Of a stretch of 64,000 nucleotides of DNA, positions 34,807-44,219 are shown piece after piece (position 1 is the stretch's first letter; every line of letters begins with the position of its first letter). This DNA comes from Pseudoalteromonas rubra (GTDB lineage: Bacteria > Pseudomonadota > Gammaproteobacteria > Enterobacterales > Alteromonadaceae): positions 310,001-374,000 of the forward strand of contig NZ_CP013612.1 in the NCBI RefSeq assembly GCF_001482385.1, in the 5' to 3' direction. Made by a program: the position numbers and the translations under genes. The notes beneath the pieces are model-generated. The model was not told the origin of the DNA. It saw nothing but the letters and a program-made list of their open reading frames with translations, and ran no database searches.

Positions 34807-34855
34807 AATGAAGGAGCTCAGCGGATGTCAATGTACCTGTTAGGAAAGTGAAATC

Positions 34856-36073
34856 ATGCTAAAGAAACTTAAAAACCTGGGACCTGGCGTGATTGTGACC
34901 GCCGCCTTTATAGGTCCCGGCACTATTACCGCGTGTACGTTAGCCGGGGCTCAGTTTGGTTATGCTTTGTTATGGGCGTTGATTTTTGCAACCCTAGCGA
35001 CCATCATTTTGCAGGAGATGTCAGCCCGCGCCGGGATAGTAACACAGCAGGGGCTGGGGGCCGTGATCCATCAATCGCTGGCCGACTCAATTTGGAAATG
35101 GCCATTGTTTATCCTGATCATTGTGGCCATTTGTGTCGGGAATGCAGCGTATGAGGCGGGCAATTTAGTGGGGGCTGCGCTGGGTATTGAGGCGATCACG
35201 ACGCCGGGCAAGTGGGTCTTTCGTGGTTCCATTATTGCCTTGACGGCGGTTGGTGCCGTGATTTTAATCCTCGGAACCTACAAACAAATAGAGCGCATCT
35301 TGATCACTCTGGTGGCAATTATGGCACTGGCTTTTGTTGTTACCTTTTTCCTGGTTGACCCAGATTTAACGGCGCTGCTAAAGGGCATGGCAACCCCTCA
35401 ATTGCCCAAGGGGTCTTTGCTGACAGTCATTGCCCTGATAGGCACAACTGTGGTGCCTTACAACTTGTTTTTGCACGCATCGGCTGCTAAAGCGCATTGG
35501 TCGAATCCGGAGGATATCCCACAAGCGCGTGCAGATACCGCCATTTCCATAGGTCTGGGTGGGCTGATCGCCATTCTGGTGACCTCTACGGCAGCGGCGA
35601 GTATCTTTACCCTCGGGTTGAGTGTTAATAATGCCGTTGATATGGCCAAAGTATTCGAGCCCCTGTTTGGCAGTTTGTCTAAGTACCTGTTGGGCATTGG
35701 CTTGTTTGCAGCGGGATTGAGCAGTGTTATCACGGCACCACTGGCAACCAGTTATGTGGTCACCGAGTTACTGCAATTGAACACCGAAGTAGACACCCGG
35801 GCCTTTCGTATGATCAGTGTCACTGTGATAGTGATTGGTGCCGTTTTATCTATGGCCAATATTAAACCCATAGAGATCATTCTGTTGGCTCAGTTTGCCA
35901 ACGGCCTGTTATTGCCAATTATCGCCGGTTTTTTGCTGTATGTTATGAACAACAAACGGATGCTAGGGAAATACGCAAATACTACGGTTTCGAATATTCT
36001 GGGCTTTTCTGTGCTGCTCTTTACCGCCATGCTGGGTATTCGTTTGATAGCAAAATCTCTGGGGTGGATTTGA
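34856..36073 (+). CDS. Divergent NRAMP-family transporter
   Basis: A 405-residue inner-membrane protein with about 11 hydrophobic segments, as in NRAMP transporters. Family sequence signatures are present (GPGVIVTAAFIGPGTITA; TTVVPYNLFLHASAAK). The metal-binding residues are altered: the TM1 DPGN motif is GPGT at about 20-23 and the TM6 MPH motif is VPYN at about 199-202. Canonical members bind Mn/Fe through those Asp, Asn and Met. This protein may carry another ion, such as Mg, as proposed for NRAMP-related magnesium transporters; that is inference. Ribosome site AGGAAAGTGA is weak. Confidence 0.8.
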   Translation: MLKKLKNLGPGVIVTAAFIGPGTITACTLAGAQFGYALLWALIFATLATIILQEMSARAGIVTQQGLGAVIHQSLADSIWKWPLFILIIVAICVGNAAYEAGNLVGAALGIEAITTPGKWVFRGSIIALTAVGAVILILGTYKQIERILITLVAIMALAFVVTFFLVDPDLTALLKGMATPQLPKGSLLTVIALIGTTVVPYNLFLHASAAKAHWSNPEDIPQARADTAISIGLGGLIAILVTSTAAASIFTLGLSVNNAVDMAKVFEPLFGSLSKYLLGIGLFAAGLSSVITAPLATSYVVTELLQLNTEVDTRAFRMISVTVIVIGAVLSMANIKPIEIILLAQFANGLLLPIIAGFLLYVMNNKRMLGKYANTTVSNILGFSVLLFTAMLGIRLIAKSLGWI

Positions 36074-36104
36074 CACGGCAAAAGCACCAAGCGGGGAAAT
36101 GAAA

Positions 36105-36131
36105 AGCTGGAGCGCGTTATTCGCCCCAGCT
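36105..36131 (-). terminator. Hairpin terminator between convergent genes
   Basis: AGCTGG/CCAGCT plus GCG/CGC, with one A-C mismatch, in a 7-nt loop; on the minus strand it is followed by TTTTC. It can end the small-gene pair on the minus strand and perhaps also the transporter. Confidence 0.6.
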
Positions 36132-36151
36132 AACTTTACATCGTGATGATA

Positions 36152-36385
36152 TTAACCCGGGTTACCTGTGCCTTTGATTTTTCTTGAATGAAATATCGCC
36201 AGGCCAATATACACGCAGGTTGCATAGATATTGATAAAAGGGATTAAAGCAACGAGCACTGCAACGGCTTTGCTGTATTGATATTTATAAGCAATCAGTA
36301 AGTTTACGCCTACACACAGGATAAACTGTAGCGCAAGTACTGTGGGGGCTAACGGAAGATCTCCATTTCTCAGCATTTCTAACAT
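36152..36385 (-). CDS. Small membrane protein of unknown family
   Basis: A 77-residue protein with ATG after AAGGA. Two hydrophobic helices (LAPTVLALQFILCVGVNLLI; VAVLVALIPFINIYATCVY) and a short basic C-terminus with RKIKG. It lies 3 nt after the upstream small gene, so the two are coupled. Function unknown. Confidence 0.62.
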   Translation of the reverse strand: MLEMLRNGDLPLAPTVLALQFILCVGVNLLIAYKYQYSKAVAVLVALIPFINIYATCVYIGLAIFHSRKIKGTGNPG

Positions 36386-36388
36386 AAT

Positions 36389-36634
36389 TTAAGTCCTTGG
36401 AAGTGGGGTAATAATAACTCGTCCAGTAGTTCCACCAACACTAACCACTGTTACGCGAATGCCATACTCGGCCGCTTTCTCTATGAAGCGCTCGAGTTTA
36501 TGTTGCGAAGAAAACTCATAGGTGCCTGCGATAGATCTGCCAGCATCGGGAATCGTATTTCCGTCTGAATCTGTTGAGCTATCTGGTACGTAAGTCATCC
36601 GGAGCCTTGCTGACCGAATGGTTGATGCGCGCAT
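36389..36634 (-). CDS. Small conserved-looking protein, possible N-terminal frameshift
   Basis: At least 81 residues from an ATG at 36634 that has no ribosome site. The same frame stays open upstream with protein-like sequence (GKGKQESPFEFDDGSKIT) but has no start codon. Another ATG at 36690, preceded by AAAGGA at proper spacing, is one base out of phase; adding one G after it (ATGGG) would restore a continuous protein. So either the gene starts late or a base is missing. The C-terminal half is strand-rich (YGIRVTVVSVGGTTGRVIIT). No family recognised. Confidence 0.55.
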   Translation of the reverse strand: MRASTIRSARLRMTYVPDSSTDSDGNTIPDAGRSIAGTYEFSSQHKLERFIEKAAEYGIRVTVVSVGGTTGRVIITPLPRT

Positions 36635-36968
36635 TGTGATTTTTGAGCCATCATCGAACTCGAATGGCGACTCTTGTTTGCCTTTTCCATAGCAGCTTAG
36701 TCCTTTGAGTTAACTATAGTGTAATAATGTTAGCACAGATTTGTGCTTGTGTAGCTTATTTGTAGTAATAAAAGTCAGAGATTTAACCATCAGGGTTAGT
36801 TAAAGTATATCGCCTCTGACTTTTGAGGTACTGACTGACGGTTACCCTTTATCTGCTGACATGCGGCTAAACAGATAAATCATAGCTGAGTTCGCATTGA
36901 GTCATCACTTTGTTTTTGTCAAACGAGGTACAAAATTAGTGTTAGTTTGTTCATATGTGAATCGCGTT
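36635..36968. other. Intergenic, 334 bp
   Basis: Contains the possible upstream start at 36690 discussed with the small gene, and otherwise AT-rich sequence with no gene or clear hairpin seen. Confidence 0.5.
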
Positions 36969-38963
36969 TCAATGTGCTATTTGTGAAAGCATCAGATCGC
37001 TGTCCGAATTTTGCCAGTGGGAATAATAATAGGTAAGGGCATTTTGCTCGGTGTAAAAAGCACTGGTAACAAACTGCGCAGACTCGGGTAGCGGCCGCTC
37101 AGACAACAGGGTTAGATTGCGGTCAAACTCAAGCAGGCGCTGGGCATCCTGTGTTCCTATCTGCACCAGGATACGCTCATCAACACTAAAGGCGTTGCGT
37201 ATCTTACCGGTGTCGGGTTGCCAGCTCAGGCCCGCAGATGTAATAAGCGTATTGTCCTGCCAGTCAACTCTGTGTGTCTCGCTTGCATAGATAAGGTGTT
37301 CGGAGCCCGATAACAACTCTGCCTTCCCGGAGCCGATGTGATACTTCACTATATTCGCCTGTCCTGCGTGGGCCAGGTAAAGCACGTCTTGCCCTGATAA
37401 TTCAGATGTGTGCCAGTACTCGACGCGTGCTATTGGCTGAGTTATAGGTAACTCAATAAGCTGGTGGGTTGCGACGTCAAAGCGATAAACTTTTTGATCC
37501 GCTGCAAAGACCAGGTGTTGTGCAGCACGGTGCCAGATAGCACGTGAAATAAAGTCTTCCTGTCCGGGATTGGTGAAAATAACCTCGGGTTGTTTACCGT
37601 GCTCTGACAGATAAAGTTGTGGGTAACCGCTGCGATTCGAAACAAATGCCATACTTCGGCCATTTGGCGAAACAGAGGCAAGATAGTCTTCATACTTACT
37701 GTCAATCAGCGCAGTGCCAGAATCTTGGCTGCTGAATACATTAATGGTTTGATGAGCCTGACTGGTGAGGAGCTTGTTTTGATATAGGTCCGCATCAGTG
37801 ACACCTGCCGTAAGATCATGTTGAAACGGCACCAGCTGATTATGTGAGTCTAGTGTGAAAACGCCCGGTTTTAAACTGTCCAGTACGATAAGGCGGTCAA
37901 TGTAATCAGACCAGGCAAGCTTATAGCGCCCGCCGAGTTCGGCGTTAATCATGGTGACTGTCTGTGAATCGGGCTCAATTCTAAGTAGCTTGTTGCTCTT
38001 TTTATTTACAAACAGCGAAACATAAAGGCCATCAGGTGTTGCGGCCAGGTCAATGATATCTTGTGTATCGGGCAGGTTTATCAAGGTTTTATGCTCAAAA
38101 CTGATTAAGTCCAGCTGCATGATGGCACTGTGCCGAAGGCTGGTTTGGTCCTGAGCCTGACTTGATTGATATGAAACAAAGTAAACAGAGGAGCCCGGCC
38201 CTCTGAACAGGTGCTTAATGTCCCTCAGGTGTTTGGGTACCGGAAGACTTTGCTGGGCCTGAATCCCCGAGCTTGTCAGTTTGTATCGATGTAGCTTAAC
38301 CCCTGCGGGGTCTTTCACTGCAACCAACAGCTGTTGGTTAGTTAACCAGGTAAAGTTGCGGATCTGTGCATTCTCAACACGCAGGCTGAGATCCGATTTT
38401 CCTTCTTGTCGCACCACTAATTCGGTTTGCTTATCAGCACTGTGACGTAAGAATGCAATCGCCTTCCCATCAGGTGCAAACTGGCCATTAAATTCAGTCA
38501 GTGAGGTAAAGGTAAATGGCACGGTAGATGTGAGTGCTGTACTCGGCCTAAAGTAATTATAAGCAATAAAAACAATAGCTAAAACTATCATTGAGAGTGC
38601 AGGTATAAGTAATTTACGCGTTTTCTCAGAGCGTGGCTTTGACCGTGAAATAGTTGCTTCTAAGCTATAGCCTTGCTTGGCATGGGTAAAAATGAGCTGA
38701 GGTGATTTCGCACTGTCCCTGAGAGCTTTTCTAACCAGCGCAATCAGCCGTTGCAATGAACTGGGTGAAAAAACACGCCCAGGCCAGATTGCGTCAAACA
38801 GGGACTCTTGTTTAATTACGGTATTGGGTTGTCCCGCAAGAATACATAATAGGGTCATTGCTTTTGGTTCTAGCGTGCAAATCTCACCCGGGTGCTGCAC
38901 CTGGTTGCGGTGGGGATCAATAACTATGTCGTTTATTACAAAAGCCTGCGTTAATTTTTCCAT
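36969..38963 (-). CDS. CadC/ToxR-like membrane regulator with beta-propeller periplasmic domain
   Basis: A 664-residue protein. An N-terminal winged helix of OmpR type (about 1-105; LEPKAMTLLCILAGQP, RLIALVRKALRD) is followed by one membrane helix (LLIPALSMIVLAIVFIAYNYF, about 124-144) and a large periplasmic region of TolB/WD40-like repeats (APDGKAIAFLRHSADK, SPNGRSMAFVSNRSGYPQLYL). This is the common marine arrangement of membrane-bound one-component regulators. Divergent from the esterase gene, a likely target by position. Confidence 0.86.
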   Translation of the reverse strand: MEKLTQAFVINDIVIDPHRNQVQHPGEICTLEPKAMTLLCILAGQPNTVIKQESLFDAIWPGRVFSPSSLQRLIALVRKALRDSAKSPQLIFTHAKQGYSLEATISRSKPRSEKTRKLLIPALSMIVLAIVFIAYNYFRPSTALTSTVPFTFTSLTEFNGQFAPDGKAIAFLRHSADKQTELVVRQEGKSDLSLRVENAQIRNFTWLTNQQLLVAVKDPAGVKLHRYKLTSSGIQAQQSLPVPKHLRDIKHLFRGPGSSVYFVSYQSSQAQDQTSLRHSAIMQLDLISFEHKTLINLPDTQDIIDLAATPDGLYVSLFVNKKSNKLLRIEPDSQTVTMINAELGGRYKLAWSDYIDRLIVLDSLKPGVFTLDSHNQLVPFQHDLTAGVTDADLYQNKLLTSQAHQTINVFSSQDSGTALIDSKYEDYLASVSPNGRSMAFVSNRSGYPQLYLSEHGKQPEVIFTNPGQEDFISRAIWHRAAQHLVFAADQKVYRFDVATHQLIELPITQPIARVEYWHTSELSGQDVLYLAHAGQANIVKYHIGSGKAELLSGSEHLIYASETHRVDWQDNTLITSAGLSWQPDTGKIRNAFSVDERILVQIGTQDAQRLLEFDRNLTLLSERPLPESAQFVTSAFYTEQNALTYYYSHWQNSDSDLMLSQIAH

Positions 38964-39206
38964 GCCTAACTTATTGAATTATATAGCCTAAGAATTTCCT
39001 AAGGTAAAAATTAGGGCAACTGCATGGCCTAACAGCTTGCTTCGTGTTGTTTTACTTGGCGCAGTCATTGGGAGTACCTAACCCGAATATGCAACCCATT
39101 GGGCGCGTTTGTATTCATTAGCATGCTCACAAATAGACGTCTTTGGATACTCATGGGGAGAGTATTTAAGCGCTTTTTAATAATAAACACAACGGAGTAA
39201 ACAGAA

Positions 39207-40340
39207 ATGAAGCAAGTTTGGCTGGTGATATTGTTACTAGTATCTGGCACAGGCTGGAGTAATGAAAGAGAAGTTGAGATAGAGATCACCTCTACCGTAT
39301 TCGAAGAAAAGCGTAAGGTGCACATCTCTTTGCCAACAGGCTACTTTGACAGGGCAAACCAAGATCGGCGTTATCCGGTATTGTATCTGACTGATGCACG
39401 AGCACAGATGACGCATACCGCAAGCATGATCCATTATCTGCAAGGGGGCATCTCTGAAATGATTGTAGTTGGAATAGAGACGCCTTCACGAAGCCGGGAT
39501 TTTAGCCCATATGACGCGGACGGTCAGGTTATCGTTAACCCAGCTGAGCACTCGCTGCTTAATTTTATTCGTACAGAAGTTAAGCCGCTTGTAGCGCGAC
39601 GTTATCGAACGAACTCTTTTGCTCTGCTCAGTGGCCATTCGCTGGGCGGTTTATTTACTTTGTACAGTATGCTGACAGCTCCCGAGCTTTTTGATGTCTA
39701 TATTGCGTTATCACCGGCAATGGGGTGGGGGAGCAAAAACTTACTGCCTTTTATTGAGCAACACCCTGCGCGACTAAAGCTGGATAAAACACTCATCATA
39801 GCGACCGAAGCGGATACGCCATTTGAGCAACAAATACCTAATTTTATTCGTCTCAGAAAGAGCCTGGACGCGCACGCTGGTCCTCAGCTAAATTGGCAAG
39901 CCAGTCTTTATGAGGCTGAGGACCATATGACGATAGCGCATATTGGTTTATATGATGCTGTACGTTACGTCTTTCGTAATTGGTGGATCACAGGTGAGCG
40001 GATAAAGGGAAACAAACTTAAATTTGATGCGCATTATCAGGGGTTGTCCGACCGCCTTGGCTATGAAGTCGTGCCTGAGTTTAATGAAATGTGGGGGCTG
40101 ACTAATTACCTGGTCGTCAAAGCGTACCTCGAAGAGGCAGAATACATCGTAAATAAGTGGATCCAATATTATCCGCATACGGCAGAGCCTTACGCTATGC
40201 TGAGCCGGGTGTTTATGGCCAAGGAGTCACCACAGCGGGCACTGGAAGCGGTGAACGAGGCCATAAAACTGTCAGTGAATGATACGCGTCAGCTGGACAG
40301 GCTAAAGAGACAAAAAGATAAGATCCAACACGCACTGTAA
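39207..40340 (+). CDS. Secreted esterase D/IroE-type alpha/beta hydrolase with TPR tail
   Basis: A 377-residue exported hydrolase: signal peptide to GTGWS; family features PVLYLTDARAQM, IVVGIETPSRSRDFSPY, nucleophile in SGHSLGG, catalytic acid and His probably near DHMTIAHIG. Related to the Fes/IroE and esterase D group. The last about 100 residues form two TPR-like helix pairs (EAEYIVNKWIQYYPHTAEPY). Divergently transcribed from the CadC-like regulator, which may control it. Substrate unknown. Confidence 0.83.
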   Translation: MKQVWLVILLLVSGTGWSNEREVEIEITSTVFEEKRKVHISLPTGYFDRANQDRRYPVLYLTDARAQMTHTASMIHYLQGGISEMIVVGIETPSRSRDFSPYDADGQVIVNPAEHSLLNFIRTEVKPLVARRYRTNSFALLSGHSLGGLFTLYSMLTAPELFDVYIALSPAMGWGSKNLLPFIEQHPARLKLDKTLIIATEADTPFEQQIPNFIRLRKSLDAHAGPQLNWQASLYEAEDHMTIAHIGLYDAVRYVFRNWWITGERIKGNKLKFDAHYQGLSDRLGYEVVPEFNEMWGLTNYLVVKAYLEEAEYIVNKWIQYYPHTAEPYAMLSRVFMAKESPQRALEAVNEAIKLSVNDTRQLDRLKRQKDKIQHAL

Positions 40341-40469
40341 TGTAAAAAGAACAGATGGGTATCTACCTGGTTCAGCTATCTGGCTGGCATGATAAATAAG
40401 TCTGATCAAAGCGCTATTATCTGCCAGCGTTGTTGCTGTAGGCGCTCTCGGGCAGTAATCCAGCTCAAG

Positions 40470-40492
40470 TGAGCCGATAGCTATCAGGCTCA
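40470..40492. terminator. Hairpin between convergent esterase and S41-like genes
   Basis: TGAGCC-GATAG pairs with CTATC-GGCTCA with one bulged A. It sits between two convergent stops; no T-run of note on either side. Confidence 0.38.
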
Positions 40493-40545
40493 GTGCTTTC
40501 ATCTTAAGGTTTGAAGACTGCACTGAGCGTGTCGAACAAGTTGTT

Positions 40546-42396
40546 TTACTCAAGCTGCGCTTTTAAGTACTCCACAGCAGCGTCCAGCTGGTTATCTTGA
40601 TGTGTTATGACGCTTTCTATCGTCCGGGGTACCCATATGTCAATTTCGACGCCCGCGTTGATCAAAGGATCACCATTGAGCCGGTTTGCAAGCATATTGG
40701 TAAAGACAAAAATACTATCCCGAGACAAGTTATCCGAGAAGTTAAAGAAATCCGCTTTAAAGATTTCCCCGTTGATCCCTGATGTGGCTTCACCCAGGAC
40801 TTTTATTCCGCCAGCGCGTGCAAACACAAGTGCATGCTCATTCTGACTTTGGCTTTCCCTAGAGGCCAGTGCAATTGCCGGAATATTCAGTGAGTCTTGT
40901 GCGATGCGGATTGTCTGTGGCAGGTTTTGTATCTGCACGTCAGTTTGATTAGGAGCGCCTTGCCAGTAGTGGGCAAGCGTGTTGTTAACGGCATCCGTTT
41001 CAATAAACCAACTGAGTACCCCCTGCCAGCCTTGCCAACTGGTTGGGTAATGGCGCATATCCAGCACAACGGCTTTGGCATCTGCCAACTGTGACTTGAG
41101 TGAGCTGAGGGCTTGCTGCTCGACATTATAAACGTTGATACGATAAATGTTGTCACCTAAAGGTTCCAGCACATCAGGGCTGTGAGGTACATATCTGAGA
41201 CCGCTGAAATTGAGAGGGCTCTCGCTCTTAAGCGGGGTTACGGTTTGCTGGATCAGACGCTCATCTGGCTTTTTTATCTCGTAGCGAACGGGTGTTGAAG
41301 AGGTTTGGTAAAAGTGCATGCGTGCAACCCGGTTAACCCCTTGTAGTTGGTTGTAGAAAGAACTAGCAGTTTGGTTTTGCAGATAAGCCTGCACCGCTTC
41401 ACCGTCAATGGAGATTATCTCGTCGCCAATCTCGATTTCCGACGGATTATTTTGCTCCGTGCGCGTAACAATGGCTTTTCCTTCAACAATTTCGAAGAAA
41501 AAGGGCATGTAATAATCAAACGGAGGCAACTCGGGGTTTGGCAAGACAATATTGAGGTGGTTGTCATTGAGCTTTGTAAATTCGCTATAAATACGCGTGT
41601 TTCTTTGCGTAAGGTCCGACTCAGTACAGGCATTTAATAATGGCTTAAGGCTTTGCGTCCAGTTCAGTTGGACCTGGTGAAAATAAGGCCAAAAGTGTTG
41701 GATCATGGCCCACATGCCAGCGACGGTTGCCATACATATTTCCGGATGTTCAAAGTTTTCTGTCAGTTGCCAGCGCCCGACCTGAGAAAACGTATCGCCC
41801 GTCAACTGAGTTTGTGCAGGCAGGTACAACGGGACATAAACTCTTTGCTGGCCGTAGTCCAGCGTCGCATATCGGTTGCTGGGCAAGTATGGCTGGTTAC
41901 TGAGTGAGGCGTAGTTGCCTGAGCGCAGATCTCTTTCATAGAAACGCTGAGAAAAAGGCGCATTTTGTTGCCAGGCCATCACTTGTGTTTGCTGCTCTAG
42001 TGTGGGCAAGTGGTCTAGTTGTGTTGTGACATAGGGGGCGATTTGTCTCAGTAACTCTATGCCCTTGTCTGAACGAGCTGTCTCTTCTGTCTGGCTTAAC
42101 TCGACAATACTTTCGGCAATAAAGAGTGGCCAGTCTGACGCGCTTACTTCTTCAGAGGGATAAAAGTACTGCACTGAATGGGCCAGCGTGACAAAGTGTT
42201 CTACGTCTTCAATCAGTGCTTCATTAAATGTGATATCGGGACGCGCCTGGGGAGAGTTTGGTAAGCGGTTATTATCTGGAGGAGACACAGGGCTTGAGCC
42301 AGGAGGTTGGGTGTTCTCATTGCCATTGTTACCCCCACTGCCGCCACAGGCCGTCAAACACAAGCTTACGCATATAAAAAGCAACTGATTTCGCAT
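40546..42396 (-). CDS. Lipoprotein with S41-type peptidase domain
   Basis: About 616 residues from ATG 42396, with AAGGAAG upstream. The lipobox is LCLTAC, so it is lipid-anchored. After a Gly/Asn/Pro linker and a long helical region, a PDZ-like segment (IEIGDEIISIDGEAVQAYL) and the S41 core follow (AVVLDMRHYPTSW; IALASRESQSQNEH with the candidate nucleophile Ser; INAGVEIDIWVP). The tail-specific protease family uses a Ser-Lys dyad, and the Lys is not certain here. Likely an envelope peptidase or a non-catalytic relative. Confidence 0.78.
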   Translation of the reverse strand: MRNQLLFICVSLCLTACGGSGGNNGNENTQPPGSSPVSPPDNNRLPNSPQARPDITFNEALIEDVEHFVTLAHSVQYFYPSEEVSASDWPLFIAESIVELSQTEETARSDKGIELLRQIAPYVTTQLDHLPTLEQQTQVMAWQQNAPFSQRFYERDLRSGNYASLSNQPYLPSNRYATLDYGQQRVYVPLYLPAQTQLTGDTFSQVGRWQLTENFEHPEICMATVAGMWAMIQHFWPYFHQVQLNWTQSLKPLLNACTESDLTQRNTRIYSEFTKLNDNHLNIVLPNPELPPFDYYMPFFFEIVEGKAIVTRTEQNNPSEIEIGDEIISIDGEAVQAYLQNQTASSFYNQLQGVNRVARMHFYQTSSTPVRYEIKKPDERLIQQTVTPLKSESPLNFSGLRYVPHSPDVLEPLGDNIYRINVYNVEQQALSSLKSQLADAKAVVLDMRHYPTSWQGWQGVLSWFIETDAVNNTLAHYWQGAPNQTDVQIQNLPQTIRIAQDSLNIPAIALASRESQSQNEHALVFARAGGIKVLGEATSGINGEIFKADFFNFSDNLSRDSIFVFTNMLANRLNGDPLINAGVEIDIWVPRTIESVITHQDNQLDAAVEYLKAQLE

Positions 42397-42615
42397 CACA
42401 CACTTCCTTTTTTATCATTATTAGGTACGAAACTAGCGTTAATTTGTTCAGCTGTAAACCCCATAAGCAGGGGGGAATTTATATGTTTGCTTCAGTGAGA
42501 GGGGGGTGGACACGAAGGTTGCGTTATTGGTCGACAACCTCCTTCAGCGAATTGGCCTGAAAAACCGACTAGTTACGAAAAGTGGGCCTGTGTGAAAGCC
42601 AATTGTAAAGCCCGG

Positions 42616-43461
42616 CTACTGACACTGGTTAACCAGTGTTCTGGTTAGAAACTGATTGACCTGGTTTTGGGTCTCTCGGTTAAAACTATAGTGGCCACCG
42701 GGTAGTGCTATGTGTTGATATGGATGAGAGAAGTTAGCCTGTTCGAGCGATTCTGTGATTTTGTTTGCCATCGCGTGAGACGGCCAAATCTCATCTTGTT
42801 TAGCTGAGACCAGGAGGATTGGCCCGTTGGTTGTTTCCACCGGGATCCTGGCTGCTTCCAGGGTCGTGGTGTCGGCTTTCTCCAGAGCGGCGTTAAATGC
42901 GGGTGTGTATGTGCCGCTTATCACGCCCTTTTGCATCTGCCAGGAGAGCAGTGGCGCATCTACGTAAGCAAGTGGTGTTTTGTTCAGCTGCCAGCCCGGT
43001 TGTGAGGTAACAGTTTTTACTGCGTTCCAGCTGACATGACTGGGCATTATTGCGACAGCATGGTTAATGTGCTCAAAGTGAGCTGCCAGTAACAGCGCCA
43101 GCTCAGCCCCTTTGGAAAACCCATACACCGCAATGCAGTTTGAGTTGATTTTTGGGTCATTTGCTAAAGCACTAATTCGCTCTGCAATGTCATCAAGTGG
43201 CAACGCGATTTGTCTGGATGGTGTGCCCGAAGTGCCATAATAGGCTAGGGCCGCAACCGACATGCCGTGGTCATGAAAGCGCTCAAGCAAGGGTGCAAAA
43301 TGGGGCTTAGCCAGTGTGTTACCGCCCTCGCTGCCACCGAGTAAAATGACCAGCGGATGGGGCTTACCATCATCAATAAAATGGCGTTTAACATCGGGGT
43401 CTGAGGATGATGAGCAGGCACTAAGAAGCCCCGCCAACAGAATCGGCATTGCGTGTTTCAT
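42616..43461 (-). CDS. Lipoprotein alpha/beta hydrolase, BAAT C-terminal-like
   Basis: A 281-residue protein with lipobox LLSACS. The core contains PLVILLGGSEGGN (oxyanion-hole region), VAALAYYGTSGTPSRQIALP, and a nucleophile elbow GFSKGAELALLLAA, followed by ILLVSAKQDEIWPSHAMA and a C-terminal GGHYSF holding the catalytic His. This matches the bile-acid/acyl-CoA thioester hydrolase (BAAT_C) type. The original enzymes act on CoA thioesters in cells; in a lipoprotein the substrate must differ and is unknown. Confidence 0.8.
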   Translation of the reverse strand: MKHAMPILLAGLLSACSSSSDPDVKRHFIDDGKPHPLVILLGGSEGGNTLAKPHFAPLLERFHDHGMSVAALAYYGTSGTPSRQIALPLDDIAERISALANDPKINSNCIAVYGFSKGAELALLLAAHFEHINHAVAIMPSHVSWNAVKTVTSQPGWQLNKTPLAYVDAPLLSWQMQKGVISGTYTPAFNAALEKADTTTLEAARIPVETTNGPILLVSAKQDEIWPSHAMANKITESLEQANFSHPYQHIALPGGHYSFNRETQNQVNQFLTRTLVNQCQ

Positions 43462-43520
43462 ATATATTTCCTTTGATTGTTATTGTTTGTCAGGTCGGTT
43501 TTGCAGGGGCCGACTTTGGT

Positions 43521-44219
43521 TTAAATTTGCAGTTTTTTCCTCAGTAGCCTGGCGCCACTGCGACTGCTTATCACCTGCTGCCCTGAGTGTGCAAATCCGA
43601 TCAGATAACCTCCAGTGACCCAACGCTCTAATGTGATGATCTTTAGACGGTTCACAATGGCGTTGCGATGGACGCGTATAAAGGTATCAGGCAGGGTTGC
43701 CATCAACTCTTCCAGGGATGAATCTATGGGGTAGGTGCTGTCGGTGGCGTAAGCGATGGCATGCCCATGCTCCAGCTTAATGACCTCAATTCGACCTGCT
43801 TCTATACGTGTCACTTTATCGCCAACTTTGCTGGTAAGCATCAGTTGCCCTGGGTCGGGTGTGTGGTGCGCTGCTACACGAGACAATGCCAGTGCAAGCC
43901 GTTCATTGGTATAAGGCTTAAGTAAGTAGTCTGTTGCGCCAAGAGTAAAGGCATCTACGGCAAATTCACTGTAGGCGGTGGTAAAGACAATCTGACCTTT
44001 GAATCCGGCATCCCGGAGTTGTTTACTGAGTTCTACGCCATTGAGCCCCGGCAGGTTAATATCAAGAAAGAGCAGATCAACCTGGTGTTGTCTGAACGCA
44101 GATAAAAAGGCTGCGGGTTCCTCGCTATGGTAAACCAGTTTGTAATGACCCAGTTGCCCAAGTTGCGCTTTGAGCTTTTGTAAGGCTGGCAATTCATCTT
44201 CAATAATCGCGATATTCAT
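43521..44219 (-). CDS. LytTR response regulator
   Basis: A 232-residue protein: receiver (IAIIEDELPALQKLKAQL, phospho-acceptor in LLFLDINLPGLNG, TDYLLKPY) and a C-terminal LytTR DNA-binding domain (VIKLEHGHAIAYATD, FIRVHRNAIVN). Its first bases overlap the end of the kinase gene, so the pair forms one two-component system, LytS/LytR-like. Confidence 0.88.
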   Translation of the reverse strand: MNIAIIEDELPALQKLKAQLGQLGHYKLVYHSEEPAAFLSAFRQHQVDLLFLDINLPGLNGVELSKQLRDAGFKGQIVFTTAYSEFAVDAFTLGATDYLLKPYTNERLALALSRVAAHHTPDPGQLMLTSKVGDKVTRIEAGRIEVIKLEHGHAIAYATDSTYPIDSSLEELMATLPDTFIRVHRNAIVNRLKIITLERWVTGGYLIGFAHSGQQVISSRSGARLLRKKLQI

